A DNA stretch of 64,000 nucleotides from contig OX453280.1 of assembly GCA_949710005.1 (NCBI GenBank), positions 19,199,762-19,263,761 of the forward strand, read 5' to 3'. Below are positions 21,380-33,007 of this stretch, in pieces. Numbering within the stretch: the stretch's first letter is position 1; each line of letters starts with the position of its first letter. The position numbers were made by a program, and so were the translations under genes. Below the pieces are notes generated by a model. The model did no database searches, was not told the origin of the DNA, and saw nothing but the letters and a program-made list of their open reading frames with translations. This DNA comes from Ricordea florida. Taxonomy: Eukaryota > Cnidaria > Anthozoa > Corallimorpharia > Ricordeidae.

Positions 21380-21559
21380 ATATGTCCATTGTTTTTGCAT
21401 TTGCCGTGGGCATGAAAGCACTATATAATCCCTAAAAGGACAGTGGCACATCTGCATGTTGCGGGCAGTACATTTGCAAGTAAATATTTGAGTAACATAT
21501 AACAAATATTTGAGTAAATATTTGAGTATATGAGTAACATGTTTCCATGCTCCTCACCA

Positions 21560-22012
21560 AAACTGAATTCCACCCATTTTTACAAGTTATGTTATTCTCA
21601 TTTCACTTATTCAAGCCCAACATTGCACGTTTAACACAACAGTTCTTCAAAGAGGTATGAAGAAAAATACCTACATTAAAACATCAGAGTCACTTTCATT
21701 TTCATCGTCCTTCTAACAAATCAGCATTTTGATTGTAATCCACACTAAGAAAAAATGGAAACACAAATACAGAGTAAAGGTGGAAGCACTATCATAATAA
21801 CCATACATAATAAAGGCCGACAAAAATAATAATTATCATGTGAATATTTCACTAAAACTGAATTTCACCCATTTTTACAAGTTATGTCATTCTCATTCAC
21901 TTATTCTAGCCTAACATGAAACATCTAACACAACAGGTCTTCAAAGAAGTATGAAGGAAAATAGATATTTGAAACATCAGAGTCACTTTCTCTTTCATTT
22001 TGATTGTGAATG
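21560..22012. repeat. Diverged direct repeat, two units of about 160 bp
   Basis: 21560-21735 and 21853-22012 share AAACTGAATT-CACCCATTTT, ACAAGTTATGT, and the TCTTCAAAG...CATCAGAGTCACTTTC blocks in the same order, about 293 bp apart. Neither is coding. Confidence 0.75.
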
Positions 22013-22507
22013 TTGTCCTGGTTCAGTTCTCTAATGGCAGGGTCAAAGAGCTCCCTAAAACGTATTGGCAAAGATAACATTTTTAATACATGAGCAACAC
22101 ATACAAAACCATCACAAACATGCAACTAATATTGCAGAATAATTGTCATTTTAAATTATTCCCAGGACAACTGTGATCTGTATTTCCACATGAAGCGAAA
22201 ATAATTTTGTACAAACTTTCAACATGCAAAATACATACTAGGATACATTTATTAAGAAAATATGCCCTTTTAACGAGTTGAAGGTTTTTGCAAAACATTT
22301 AATATATACACTCTACATTTATTATATTTTTCTTTGGAAGGATAGTAACACTTTCAGCAATCGCACGTGTTACGTACGTGTTGTTTTCGTTCGCCAAACG
22401 CAGCTGTTGAGACACTCAAAATATCTTCCATTTCCCTGAAAGAAAAAAAAAACAATAACTTGATAACGTGAATGAAACTTTACAAGGAACATAAAACAAA
22501 CGGTTAT

Positions 22508-22727
22508 AAACGCAAGTCTTACCTTCGACGATATTCGAGAGACAACAAATGCGCCGCGAAGTCGCTATTACTGGAAGTCTCGTAGCCTGCATTATATTTT
22601 GCCTGTAGCCACGACTTGAATATCCTTCCTTCCAAAAATACACTTGTGGTTCCTCAAACATGCTTTGTTATATTCACCTCTGTCTTGAATCTTTCGTTTT
22701 CGTCCCGAGTTACGTTTACCACCATGC
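22508..22727 (-). pseudogene. Possible frameshifted exon of an unknown basic protein
   Basis: Minus strand from an ATG at about 22727 reads MHGGKRNSGRKRKIQDRGEY; a T-run then shifts the frame, after which FKSWLQAKYNAGYETSSNSD and FAAHLLSLEYRR continue to a GTAAGA donor at about 22521. The second part has the composition of a real protein and resembles a short helical domain found in several cnidarian transposon-like proteins (recall only). I do not recognise a function. Confidence 0.3.
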
Positions 22728-22951
22728 ATCCGGCACCCATCCAGACCCTCCACTTGTCGACGCCATTTTGAATTTGTGAATGCAGAACTTGAAAAAGTCA
22801 GGCTGTCTTTTTCAAGTTTCGATCGCCCGCGCGAGCATGCGCAAACCGTGACAGTGTCCCTTTAATTAAGCAACGTGAAAATCTCAAAGTTATTTGACAC
22901 CAGATTTGTTGGCCCTGTATCAGGTGACGTCAGAAACATATATAATATATA

Positions 22952-25522
22952 CTAGAAATACGACTCCCGCAAAACCCCGCGAAGCTAGTTTGTAAAGGAC
23001 TCCTAATGGTTTTTCCTATGAGGTATAAGACCCCAATTTACGTATTTACTTATTATTATATTATTTTTACTTTTTGTACTTTCTCATTTTTTGCAATTAT
23101 CATGATTATTATTATCGTATTATTATCATTATCATTTTTAATATTATTACTGGTATTGATATTATTATTAGCATTGTTATTTTTTATGTTTAACATAATA
23201 TACTGTTATTGGGTTGGGTTGTATGTCCTAATCTGGGAAAAGGTATTGTTCCTCTACAACTACATGCAATTCTGTTTTTCTTGTGAATAGGGTTTGTATC
23301 ATAGGAAGTAAAAATTACTCAACTCTGAACAATACCATTTCTTCTTTTAAGCTTAGAATCTAGTCATGGTTGCCACAGCCATAAGATCTTTAAATTTCCT
23401 GACTTTTCCCTGACAAATGTAAAATTTCCCTTACCAACTAAATTAGAAAAGTCACAAATTAGTCCTGGTAGTGACCTCCAACCTCCTCTCACAACCAACC
23501 TCTCCACCCATTTATTTAATATGCTTTCAGAAAGTCACATACAGTGTACGTGGATTGATAGTTTCTTACGATAACCAATTCATGGAAAAAGGATTGATTT
23601 TCTTGGAAACCCAAAATCAGCTTGTCATTTAATTCCACCAATCCAACACATTTCATGTCACATTCTTGACCACACCAAACCAAAGCTGAATTGGCAAGAA
23701 ATAAATTAGTAGTATTAAATTTCACTTTTCCCTGACTTGATTTGAAATTCCCTTACTTTTCACTGACCTTGAAGAATTTTTTCCCTTACCATTTTCTGAC
23801 CTGTGGCAATCATGCCAGTGCAGTCATTTGTCCATACAGTTAGTGTGGAAAATCATGATTGAAAGCATAGGGCATTTAGGAAACTTCAAAGACTTGTTAT
23901 TACATACAGCACCCTTGCAATGAATACATAAAACAGCAAACAGAAAAACAGCTAAAACTTTTAGCATTTCAAACTTTAGTTTCTCCCTTGTAGAGTTTTT
24001 CCAATGTAAAAGGTCAACTGCATATTGTGGTTGTTATTAAATATTTGTATTTGACATCATTAAAATGAATTAAACAGCATTAAGGAAAAAGGTTAAGATG
24101 TTGTCTAATTTTGCAAATTAGGGCTTAAATTAACTTTTCATTTGTGGGAAAAGGGTGGGTGCTAAGAGAGTAATTCCCAGGAATGCATGGAACTCAAAGG
24201 TAAAAACCCATTTTGAAATGGCTATGGAACTTGTCTGTCCCAACGAAACTTTTTAATTACGTAATACATATATGTAGCAAAGAAATAGAGCAAAGAGAAA
24301 TACTACTCAGAAGTCCGTAATGACATCTGCTTTATTTACAAATAATTGCATTGAACAGTGATAATATTGCGGAACCGGTAACTTATTGTTTGGTATCTAT
24401 TCTGTTGAAAATGCTGAACATAACTGCTACATCAAACAAATCTACAATATATTTTCACTGTTGCAATGATATCAGATCACATAATTATAAATAATTGCTA
24501 TCACAAATGCAATCTCTGTATTGGGAATTTCTTACAAATGGAAGGCAATCGTTTTACTACGAAAAATACCTACTTGCATTCTCATTGCAGTATTAATACT
24601 ACGTTACTGTCATCTTTCATTTCTTTGCGGTTGGTTTCTGTTTCCCCTTTCCTGGCACTTTTTTCACGACGATATGGTAATCTGTTTTGTCGTTCGCCTT
24701 CTGATTCTGGCTCCTACTCCGTGTACCGGCACAGACGACGTAAAACAAAGCCAGACAATAACAAACATGTTACTGAATAATTTTACACACAATGATGAAA
24801 CAATGCGCTACGTCATCTGTGCCGGTACACGGAGTAGGAGCCCTGATTCTGTCTGCATGCTGGAAGTCGTTCCTACTCGGTTTCCGTTCTAAGTCATTTT
24901 GCTAAATTTTGTTCGCCAATTTCGTTATGTAATCGCTTGCTCATGTCCTGTATACCTAAAACGAGTCTTTGTTTCTATCCATAACAAATTCAATATCCAA
25001 TCTAACTTGATGATAACTTGATGGTATTCCTGGTCCTTTTCCTTGCTAATTCATTTGTTTTTTTTGAGCGAGCAGTTCTTGTCTTAGCTGCGATGTCTCT
25101 TGTTATCGTCCCTACCGTCGTTTCTCAATCTCTGCTTTGAGTCGCCGCTTCCCGTGCGGCATTCAAACTTACTCGACGACGATCTCTCACCATTCTTTCT
25201 TGTATATGTCGGAGATCTTGCTGGGATGTACTTCCAAGACGAGTGAAATCGGTTTCCACAAAATTCGCATTATTTTCAAAACATCATTCAAGGAATTCGT
25301 AATGTCGGAATTTCACATGGAGTAATGTTGCCAGGTAACCTGGCCTGCGAACGGACACCTTTAAAATATAGATATATATAAACATATATATAAATATATA
25401 TATATACATATATAAAAACTCTCGGCTCGATTTACTCGGGCTTGCGAGCCACGTGGTCTGACCGGAACCGACACGATTAGTAACCTCGCTACGCTCGGCC
25501 TTCGGCCTCGCTTCGCGAGGAA
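22952..25522 (-). mobile_element. Helitron-like element copy B
   Basis: Minus-strand element, about 2.57 kb. Its 3' end is CTAG followed by T (22952-22955), with a stem (CTTCGC / GCGGGAG) about 10 nt upstream; its 5' end begins TTCCTCGCGAAGCGAGG at 25522. The interior holds an ATT tract, the shared repeat body and a 134-bp MITE. No Rep/helicase frame is seen, so it would be non-autonomous. The terminal structure fits Helitrons (TC...hairpin-CTRR, A-T target); the family is otherwise unproven. Confidence 0.55.
24709..24842. mobile_element. 134-bp MITE with 8-bp target duplication inside copy B
   Basis: About 34-bp inverted ends (GGCTCCTACTCCGTGTACCG) and flanking CTGATTCT on both sides (24701-24708, 24843-24850), which fits a hAT-type non-autonomous element. 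Confidence 0.9.
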
Positions 25523-27156
25523 TTATCTTGACAGGGAATACAGAGTCGATGAAGTATCACAATAATATTCACTTAACACAAATTGAAAATGATTGTAAAT
25601 CTTTTGCAGGTGAAATCTTGAAGAGTTGATATGAATGCTTGTGTTTACCACGGTGTAAAAACCTGTGTTTTTTTTCTTTAGTTTTATTTTCTTAGTCTCT
25701 ACTGCTTTGTCTTCTTTGTTGTACATCACTTTTGAACACAATATGTTCTTACACAGAGGATGAGCTGAACGCTCCAATTATTTTTTGTTTATGTTTTTTT
25801 GGTTATAATTGCATGAGATTCATTGTAAGAAGAATCTTCTGATTAGATATTTTATTGTCTACTGCAGTCATTATTTCATTCCCGGGTAACCACAATTGAG
25901 AGCATTATGAATAGTGCATGTTTTAATGTGTGTACTCTTTCCAGTTGCAATGGTACCCACAGTGGTAGATAGAAAAATTCCTCTTCCCTCAAAAGAGATG
26001 CCATATCAACAAATTGGGGGTAAAACAATTGGATTCTACAAAAGCTTTGAATAAAGGTTTGGTAATAGTGAGTGCCCACTGTATAGTATGTGGTTGTGCT
26101 ATTTTTAGGTCATATCATAAAAACAATACATGTAAGAAAGAGTTATTGAAATCTTAATATGTTCAAAAAGATTGCTGCACTACGTACTCCTGTAAAAAAA
26201 TAATGTGAAATCAACATCAATCAGTCAAAAGTATATACCACATGAAAGTTTAATTGTGCTGTTACAGAAACAGGCAAAATATCCATACCCAACCATAGAA
26301 TAGAACATTATTTTGAATATATGAAAATTTCTATTATAAAAACTACAGAAGAAAGATTTAATATAAGGACGGTATTTCATCGAAAAAGTCATGGCAGCCA
26401 GAGGTATTGAACTGTAACCAATGACATATAGTAACGAGAAGAACTATCATTATATTATTATCATTATTATTATCATTACTATTATTATTACTGGTATTGA
26501 TATTATTATTGTTATATTTTTTATGTTAAACATAATATATTTTTATGGGGTGGGATTCATGTCTTAATCTTGGTAAAGTTATTGTTACTCTACTACTAAA
26601 AGCAATACAAAAATCTTCTTAATAGGCTTTCCATCAGAGGTGGTAGTAATCAAAACAGCTCCAAACAATACCATTTCTTCTAAAAGGCTTAGAATCTAGT
26701 GCAGTCATTTGTCTAGAAAGTTTGTGTGGAAAATCATTATTGAAAGCATTGGGCATTTAGGAAACTTGAAACACTTGTTACTACATACAGCACACTTGCA
26801 ATGAATATATGAGAAAGATCATAAACATTTTGGCATTACAAAATTTATTTTCTTCTTTATAAAGTTTTTCCAATGTAAAAGGTTAATTGCATGTTGTGGT
26901 TGTTATGAAATATTGATATTTGACATAAAAATAAAGTAAACGGCAGAAAGTAACAAAGTTAATATGTTATGTCTAACTTTGCAAATTAAGGCTTGAATTA
27001 ACATTTCATTTGTGAAAAAAGGGCAGGGGTTCTAGATAGCAATATTATCAGGGGGGGGGGGGGTCATTGCACTCTAAGGTAAAACTGACCCATTGTGAAA
27101 AGGCTATGAAACTTGTCTCTACACAATATTATTGAAACCTTTCAATCAGAGAATAC

Positions 27157-27181
27157 ATACATATATATATATATATATATA
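27157..27181. repeat. (AT)n microsatellite in copy C
   Basis: Pure AT dinucleotide run; the counterpart in copy D lies at 52426-52448. Confidence 0.9.
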
Positions 27182-27527
27182 GCAAAGAGAAATACTACTC
27201 AGAATTCAGTAATCACATTTGCTTTATTTTAAAATGATCACATTGATCACTGATAATATTGCAGAACCAGTACTTTATAGTGACACAGGGTATACATTCT
27301 GTTGAAAATGTTTAACATAACTGCTAGATCAAGAAAATTTACAATATTTTCACTGTTGCAATGATATCAGATCACATCGTTATAAATGATTGCTATAACA
27401 ACTGCAACTCTCTGTGTTGGAAATTACTTCAAACTGGAAACGCTATCGTTTTATTATGAAAAATACCTATTTACATTCTCTTGTAATCTGTTGGTCGTCT
27501 TCCGATTCCGGTTTTAGACTAATAGAA

Positions 27528-27680
27528 TGTTGCGTATTGGGTCGTTTCGTTAAGGAGTTCCAAAGTAAATGAAGAACTCAACCAAACTTTATTATTTTAC
27601 AACTACGGAACCGAAAGTGAACTTTGCCCTCCGATGCACTAAGCATCATGTGAGCACGAGGTATGACGTCAGACACCACA
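27528..27680 (-). repeat. Gypsy-2 3' LTR
   Basis: On the minus strand begins TGTGGTGTC and ends CGCAACA, with AATAAA as likely polyadenylation signal. The purine tract AAGAAGGGAGGAGA (27681-27694) sits just upstream on the minus strand. Confidence 0.95.
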
Positions 27681-27891
27681 TCTCCTCCCTTCTTAGGCAA
27701 TACTAACTGAGCAACAAGTTCTTATAATATTTTTGAAACCGAACGTAAAGGGTTAATAATGAATTCAAGTCAAAAATACTCATACAGCGAATCAGACACT
27801 AAACTGTCAGATGAAAACAATGTCCAACCAGTTCTTGCGCTTATCCTAAAGAAATAGATGCAACGCTTCGTAAACTCTTAATACAGATTAG

Positions 27892-30800
27892 CTAGATTGT
27901 CTCAATCAATCTGTCTGGCGCCCTGCGCACTCTACTGGATCGGCGCAGTGGAATAAGACTGCCTTCTGGTAGCGGAGCATTAGGAGAAGACGTCGTCTCT
28001 GCCGCAGATGGAGAGCTGTTCGCATTCTCCGACTGAACTTGAGTTCCAGGCTCGGCAGAATTCGACAACGGCAGGCTCACGGGAGGCTGCTGGGGTGATG
28101 GAACACTTGTAGTTGAAGTGCCTTGTCGTACAGGATCTAAAGCAGCGTCCAGCGGTAACCTTTCCAATTCCCGGTCAGCGACTGCGCTGTCCATGGTATC
28201 ACGTCTGATGTGGTCGAGATGCCGCTTCCAAACTCGTCCATCGTTCAGAACTACTACGTAAGATGTCGGACCACTTCGCTCTGCAACAGAGCCTGGCCAC
28301 CACGTGTGTTCTCTCCGAAGATCTTTCACCCAAATTCTATCACCTGGGTAGAACTCTCTAAACTTAGCATGCGCATCGTGTGTTTCCTTCTGCTTCGCTT
28401 GTGAATCCATTACCTTGTCCCCTACACTTGGGCGAAGGAGGGTTAGTCTTGTGCGAAGTTCACGCCCCAGGAACAGACTAGCTGGTGTTCTGCCAGTAGT
28501 AGGGTGTCTTGCCGACCGGTAAGTCAACAGAAAATTAGCGATGCGTTGTTGAACAGACAGCTTGCTGCCTTTACATGTTTTCATGTGATTCTTGAATGAC
28601 TGAACCATTCTTTCGGCCAATCCGTTACTGGCTGCATGATAGGGTGCTACACGTACATGCTTAACACCGTTCATCTTCAAGAAGTGTGCAAACTCTTCGC
28701 TGCGAAACTGAGGACCATTATCACTGACACAATGTACTGGCAATCCGTATTTGGAAAATAGTTCCCGTAAGATAGTAATGGTCGCGGTTGCTGACGTGTT
28801 TCGTGGCATAAAGTATATTTCTGGCCAGCGCGAGTGTGCATCAACAAGGATGAAATAATGCCCGTTTTCATCTTCTGCGTAATCTATGTGAATGCGACGC
28901 CAAGGATTACTCGGCCATAACCATGGGTTAAGTGGCGCTACAGCTGGTGGCTTCTTAACTTGCTGGCAGCTTTGGCAATTTCTGACAGTTTGTTCTATTT
29001 CTTGATCAATGTTAGGCCACCATAAGTAACTACGTGCCAATTCTTTCATCCGAACAATCCCTGGGTGTCCTGAATGCAACTCTTGAAGCATGTCTTTGTG
29101 GTACCGAGTAGGTATGACCACCCGAAGTCCCCACAAAAGACAGTCTTGCTCCACAGACAACTCAAATCGACGATTAAAGTAGGGTTGGAGGCGTAGATCC
29201 TCCACGTGCTTTGGCCAGCCTTGCCTGACATATTCTAGCACCTTTGACAGTACTGGGTCTACTCTTGTGGCGTGGTTTATTTCTTTGTGAGTAATGGGTA
29301 AGGAATGGATCAGTCGTTCTTCGACATGATATGCAGAATTCTCGTCATTACGCGTTGACGGCAAGGGCAACCGTGACAGCGCGTCAGCCACTGCATTTTG
29401 CTTTGATGGAACGGACCTGATGTTGTAGTTGAAAGCTGAAAGAATGATCGCCCAACGCTGTAGACGCATCGCTGCTAGCGAGGGGATGGCTGTTTTAGGA
29501 CCCAAAATTCGTTCCAGAGGCTTATGATCCGTTTGTATCGTAAAGTGACGGCCATATAGGTACAAATGGAACCGTTTTAGCCCAAACATTATCGCCAAAG
29601 CTTCTTTGTCGATCTGCGCATAACGCTTTTCGTGTTCGTTCAATGTTCGTGACGCATAGGCAATAGGGCGTCGTTCGCCGTTAGGACACACGTGCATTAT
29701 GACCGCACCCAAACCATATGGAGAAGCGTCCACCGCTAATTCTACAGGAAGGCTAGAGTTGTAATGCGTTAGCACAGTTTCTGACGTTAGTGCACATTTC
29801 ACATCAGAGAAAGCTTTGTCGCAGTTTGACGACCAATTCCACGGCTTATTTCCTAGGAGCTCGTACAAAGGATGGGCAAGGGTTGATAACTTGGGGATAA
29901 AGTTGGTTAGTGCCGCCAACATTCCCAAGAACGATCGTAATTCTGTGACGTTGCGTGGAATAGGTGCTTCTTTGATGGCCTTGACCTTTTCACCCGTCGG
30001 CTGAAGACCCTTCTCTGAAAAGCGCAATCCAAAGTAAATGACTGACGGTGCCATAAACACACACTTCGGTAGTTTGACTCGCAACCCGTACTTCTGAAAC
30101 TGCTTCAGGACTGCTTCTAAATTCTTCACATGCTCCTCGTCATCAGAGCCTCCTACAAGCAAATCGTCCATGATAACACAAGTTCCTGCTAATCCTGCAA
30201 GCACTTGTTCGATGAAACGTTGCCAAATAGCGGGGCTGGATGAAATTCCAAATGGTAACCGCGTGTACCGGAACAGACCCTTATGGGTGTTAATCGTACA
30301 CAGTTTTTGTGATTCCTCGTCTAGGATCAGTTGTTGATATGCACTTCGCAGATCAATCTTCGTGAACTTCTTCCATGAAGACACACGCCCTCGAATCTCC
30401 TCCAATGTTGGAATCGGAAACTGCTCGGTCTGAATTGCTGGGTTCACTGTGCCCTTATAATCACCGCAAATACGTACTGTACCATCGGTTTTAGGAACAC
30501 AAACAATGGGCGTTGCCCAGTCGCTCACTTCGACAGGTTTTAGAACCCCATCATTTTCCATGCGTTTCAGTTCTTCCTCTACCGCGGAGCGAAGGGCATA
30601 AGGTACTGGGCGTGCCCGTTGAAATACTGGTGTTGCGTTTTCCTTTAGGTACAATTTCGCCGTAACACCTTTAACAGTCCCCAGTTCAGGCTTGAAGACG
30701 TCAGCATACAGTTTCTTAAGACGTTCGACCTCTACATTCGTCTCATGGAACACCGAGAACTGACCGTTTGAGGATGGAAAGAGGTTTACCCAGTCGAGGC

Positions 30801-32043
30801 GAATTTTCATCATCCAAGATCGTCCAAGCAACGGAGGGGCGTACCGTTCTGCACGAACAACTAGAAGAGGTAGTGTCGCGCGTTGCCCGTTGTACTCCAC
30901 GTCAACTAAAATCTGTCCCGCAACGTCCAGCGGTGTGCCAGCATAGGCATGGAATGATTTCTCTACTGGCTTCAGCGAAAGGTATTTGAAATACCGCTCG
31001 TAATCTGCGTAATTTAGAATTGAAGCAGAAGCACCCGTATCTACCTCCATCTGAAATTGAACATCTTCAATAAGCACAGGAACTCTCACAGCAGGAGCTG
31101 AAATTCGTGATTTGCGTGACTCAGGTTTTTGGTTCTCTACCAGATTAAAGATTGACCCCAGGAACTCGTCTCCTGTGTCCTCACACACTTCATGTTCAGA
31201 ATCCTGATCCGTGTGACGTACGTGCTGTTTTCCTGCCGATCGTTTGGGAAATGGTTTCACGTTGCGACACTCAGACTGCAAGTGACCTGTTGCGTGACAC
31301 TTGAAACATTCTGACCCTTTGTATTTGCAATTGTTCGGGGTGTGGTTGGTTAACCCACAACGAAAACATTGTTTCCGTGGATTCTCGTACTGCTGAGGTT
31401 GTTTACCATTGCCACGATAATGTCTACCAGATGAGCGACCACGTGACAACCGATGTTCTCGCTTGACCTTGTTTACGTTGGAAGACGAATTTTCACTGTG
31501 AGAAATCGCTCCAAGGTCACGTACATCCTTCTGAGCTATTTCCTGGGCGATGGCAGTGTCCACGGCTTCTTGAAAGGTGAAGTTATTCGATAATAATTTC
31601 CGTTTAATCTGCTCTGAGCGAAGCCCGCAAATAAATCGATCGCGTAGACTATCGTTTAGCTGTTCGTTTGTGAATTCACATGTCCCAGAAAGATTTTTCA
31701 GCTCTCTCACAAAGTCGACGATACTTTGACCTGGTTTCTGAGTTGCAGAATGGAACCTGTATCTTTCTGCCACTTTTAAACGAGTCGGCTTATAATGACC
31801 ACGCAGCAGCGTTGCAAGCTGGTCGAAGGTCTTCGAGTTTGGCGCGTCGGGAAATGATAAATCTTTCAATACTCGATAAGAACTACTGCCAATAGATGTG
31901 AGAAGTATAGCTCTTCGTTTAGCGGCATTATCTGAATCGTTCTTGATATCGTATGCAATGAAATATTCCTGTAATCGCTCAAGGTAACTGTCGATGTCTT
32001 CGCCCTCAGGATTAAAAACATCAAAAGGTGGTCTGCCCGCCAT
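27892..32043 (-). CDS. Gypsy-2 Gag-Pol polyprotein (1383 aa)
   Basis: Order of domains: Gag-like region with YLERLQEYF and PGQSIVDFVRELKNL (about 18-115), two CCHC zinc knuckles (CFRCGLTNHTPNNC and CFKCHATGHLQSEC, about 227-260), aspartic protease (VDTGAS, about 334), reverse transcriptase with VIMDDLLVG near 622 in place of Y-x-D-D, RNase H (VDASPYG about 768; TDHKPLE about 838), integrase with HHCC (HSGHPG ... CQSC, about 990-1025) and DDE residues (HIDYAE, SDNGPQF, NGLAERM, about 1053-1142), then a GPY/F-like module (WWPGSVAERSGPTSY). It is fully open, so the element could be active. It differs clearly in sequence from Gypsy-1. Confidence 0.95.
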   Translation of the reverse strand: MAGRPPFDVFNPEGEDIDSYLERLQEYFIAYDIKNDSDNAAKRRAILLTSIGSSSYRVLKDLSFPDAPNSKTFDQLATLLRGHYKPTRLKVAERYRFHSATQKPGQSIVDFVRELKNLSGTCEFTNEQLNDSLRDRFICGLRSEQIKRKLLSNNFTFQEAVDTAIAQEIAQKDVRDLGAISHSENSSSNVNKVKREHRLSRGRSSGRHYRGNGKQPQQYENPRKQCFRCGLTNHTPNNCKYKGSECFKCHATGHLQSECRNVKPFPKRSAGKQHVRHTDQDSEHEVCEDTGDEFLGSIFNLVENQKPESRKSRISAPAVRVPVLIEDVQFQMEVDTGASASILNYADYERYFKYLSLKPVEKSFHAYAGTPLDVAGQILVDVEYNGQRATLPLLVVRAERYAPPLLGRSWMMKIRLDWVNLFPSSNGQFSVFHETNVEVERLKKLYADVFKPELGTVKGVTAKLYLKENATPVFQRARPVPYALRSAVEEELKRMENDGVLKPVEVSDWATPIVCVPKTDGTVRICGDYKGTVNPAIQTEQFPIPTLEEIRGRVSSWKKFTKIDLRSAYQQLILDEESQKLCTINTHKGLFRYTRLPFGISSSPAIWQRFIEQVLAGLAGTCVIMDDLLVGGSDDEEHVKNLEAVLKQFQKYGLRVKLPKCVFMAPSVIYFGLRFSEKGLQPTGEKVKAIKEAPIPRNVTELRSFLGMLAALTNFIPKLSTLAHPLYELLGNKPWNWSSNCDKAFSDVKCALTSETVLTHYNSSLPVELAVDASPYGLGAVIMHVCPNGERRPIAYASRTLNEHEKRYAQIDKEALAIMFGLKRFHLYLYGRHFTIQTDHKPLERILGPKTAIPSLAAMRLQRWAIILSAFNYNIRSVPSKQNAVADALSRLPLPSTRNDENSAYHVEERLIHSLPITHKEINHATRVDPVLSKVLEYVRQGWPKHVEDLRLQPYFNRRFELSVEQDCLLWGLRVVIPTRYHKDMLQELHSGHPGIVRMKELARSYLWWPNIDQEIEQTVRNCQSCQQVKKPPAVAPLNPWLWPSNPWRRIHIDYAEDENGHYFILVDAHSRWPEIYFMPRNTSATATITILRELFSKYGLPVHCVSDNGPQFRSEEFAHFLKMNGVKHVRVAPYHAASNGLAERMVQSFKNHMKTCKGSKLSVQQRIANFLLTYRSARHPTTGRTPASLFLGRELRTRLTLLRPSVGDKVMDSQAKQKETHDAHAKFREFYPGDRIWVKDLRREHTWWPGSVAERSGPTSYVVVLNDGRVWKRHLDHIRRDTMDSAVADRELERLPLDAALDPVRQGTSTTSVPSPQQPPVSLPLSNSAEPGTQVQSENANSSPSAAETTSSPNAPLPEGSLIPLRRSSRVRRAPDRLIETI

Positions 32044-32149
32044 TTCACGTGCTTTCGGTCGAGCAGATGCCGGAGGTTCAGTGCTGAATTATCCCGTATT
32101 CTGGCAATCCACCGTTCGTAGCGGACGTTAAGTTTTCGTTTGCCAAGTT

Positions 32150-32162
32150 ATCCTCGTCGCCA
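32150..32162 (-). other. Gypsy-2 primer-binding site
   Basis: TGGCGACGAGGAT, one base inside the 5' LTR on the minus strand, is complementary to the 3' end of animal tRNA-Ser(GCT). Confidence 0.8.
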
Positions 32163-32163
32163 C

Positions 32164-32316
32164 TGTTGCGTATTGGGTCGTTTCGTTAAGGAGTTCCAAA
32201 GTAAATGAAGAACTCAACCAAACTTTATTATTTTACAACTACGGAACCGAAAGTGAACTTTGCCCTCCGATGCACTAAGCATCATGTGAGCACGAGGTAT
32301 GACGTCAGACACCACA
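32164..32316 (-). repeat. Gypsy-2 5' LTR
   Basis: Identical by eye to the 3' LTR over 153 bp. Confidence 0.95.
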
Positions 32317-33007
32317 TAGAATTATTTTCCAGAGACATCTCCAATCGTTGAAGTCGTTCTTACTCGGTGTCCCTTCTAAGTCGTTTTGCTAAATGTAGAA
32401 CACCAATATATTTCGTTATGTAATCGTTCACTCATGTCCTGTATTTCTATCAATAACACATTCAAATTCAAAACTAACTTGATTGAATTCCTGGTCCTTT
32501 TCCCTGCTGTTTCGTTAATTTGCCTTTTTCTGGAGCGAGCAGTTGTTGTCTTGGCTGCGATTTCTGTTGTTATTCTCCCTGCTGTCGTTTCTCTATCCCT
32601 GCTTTGAGTCGTGCTTTCCTCGTGTTGATTTTCACGGTATTCGAACTTACTCGGCGACGATCTCGTGCTAATATTTCTTGAATATCTTGGAGATCACCTT
32701 GCTGGGATGTACTTCCAGGACGAGTGAAATCGGTTTCCACAAAATTTACATTACTTTCAAAAAGGCATCACCGAATAATGGCGGAAATTCAGCGTTCTCA
32801 AGTGCGTTACTATTGCCAGGTAACCTGGCCTGCGAACGGACACCTTTAAAATATAGATATATATAAACATATATATAAATATATATATATACATATATAA
32901 AAGCTCTCGGCTCGATTTACTCGGGCTTGCGAGCCACGTGGTCTGACCGGAACCGACACGATTAGTAACCTCGCTACGCTCGGCCTTCGGCCTCGCTTCG
33001 CGAGGAA

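Larger units (their letters stand above)
27528..32316 (-). mobile_element. Gypsy-2, complete Ty3/Gypsy LTR retrotransposon
   Basis: Two 153-bp LTRs identical by eye (27528-27680, 32164-32316) enclose one open polyprotein frame on the minus strand. TAGAA flanks the element (27523-27527, 32317-32321). The inverted copy D carries the uninterrupted site (CTAATAGAATTATTTTCC read on its complement), which confirms insertion and boundaries. Confidence 0.96.
25523..33007 (-). mobile_element. Helitron-like element copy C, interrupted by Gypsy-2
   Basis: Without Gypsy-2 it is a near-identical inverted counterpart of copy D (51418-54085). The 5' end is at 33007; the 3' part beyond the position equivalent to 54085 is missing, and copy B begins there. 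Its 5' segment includes an AT-rich tract (about 32860-32900) and the palindrome CCAGGTAACCTGG. Confidence 0.6.

Noticed and set aside
23006-23290. 94-codon hydrophobic frame
   Set aside because: Its Ile/Leu-rich sequence is the translation of an ATT microsatellite.
25523-26079. Small frames conserved between Helitron-like copies C and D
   Set aside because: Identity reflects recent duplication of the whole element; copy B does not keep them.
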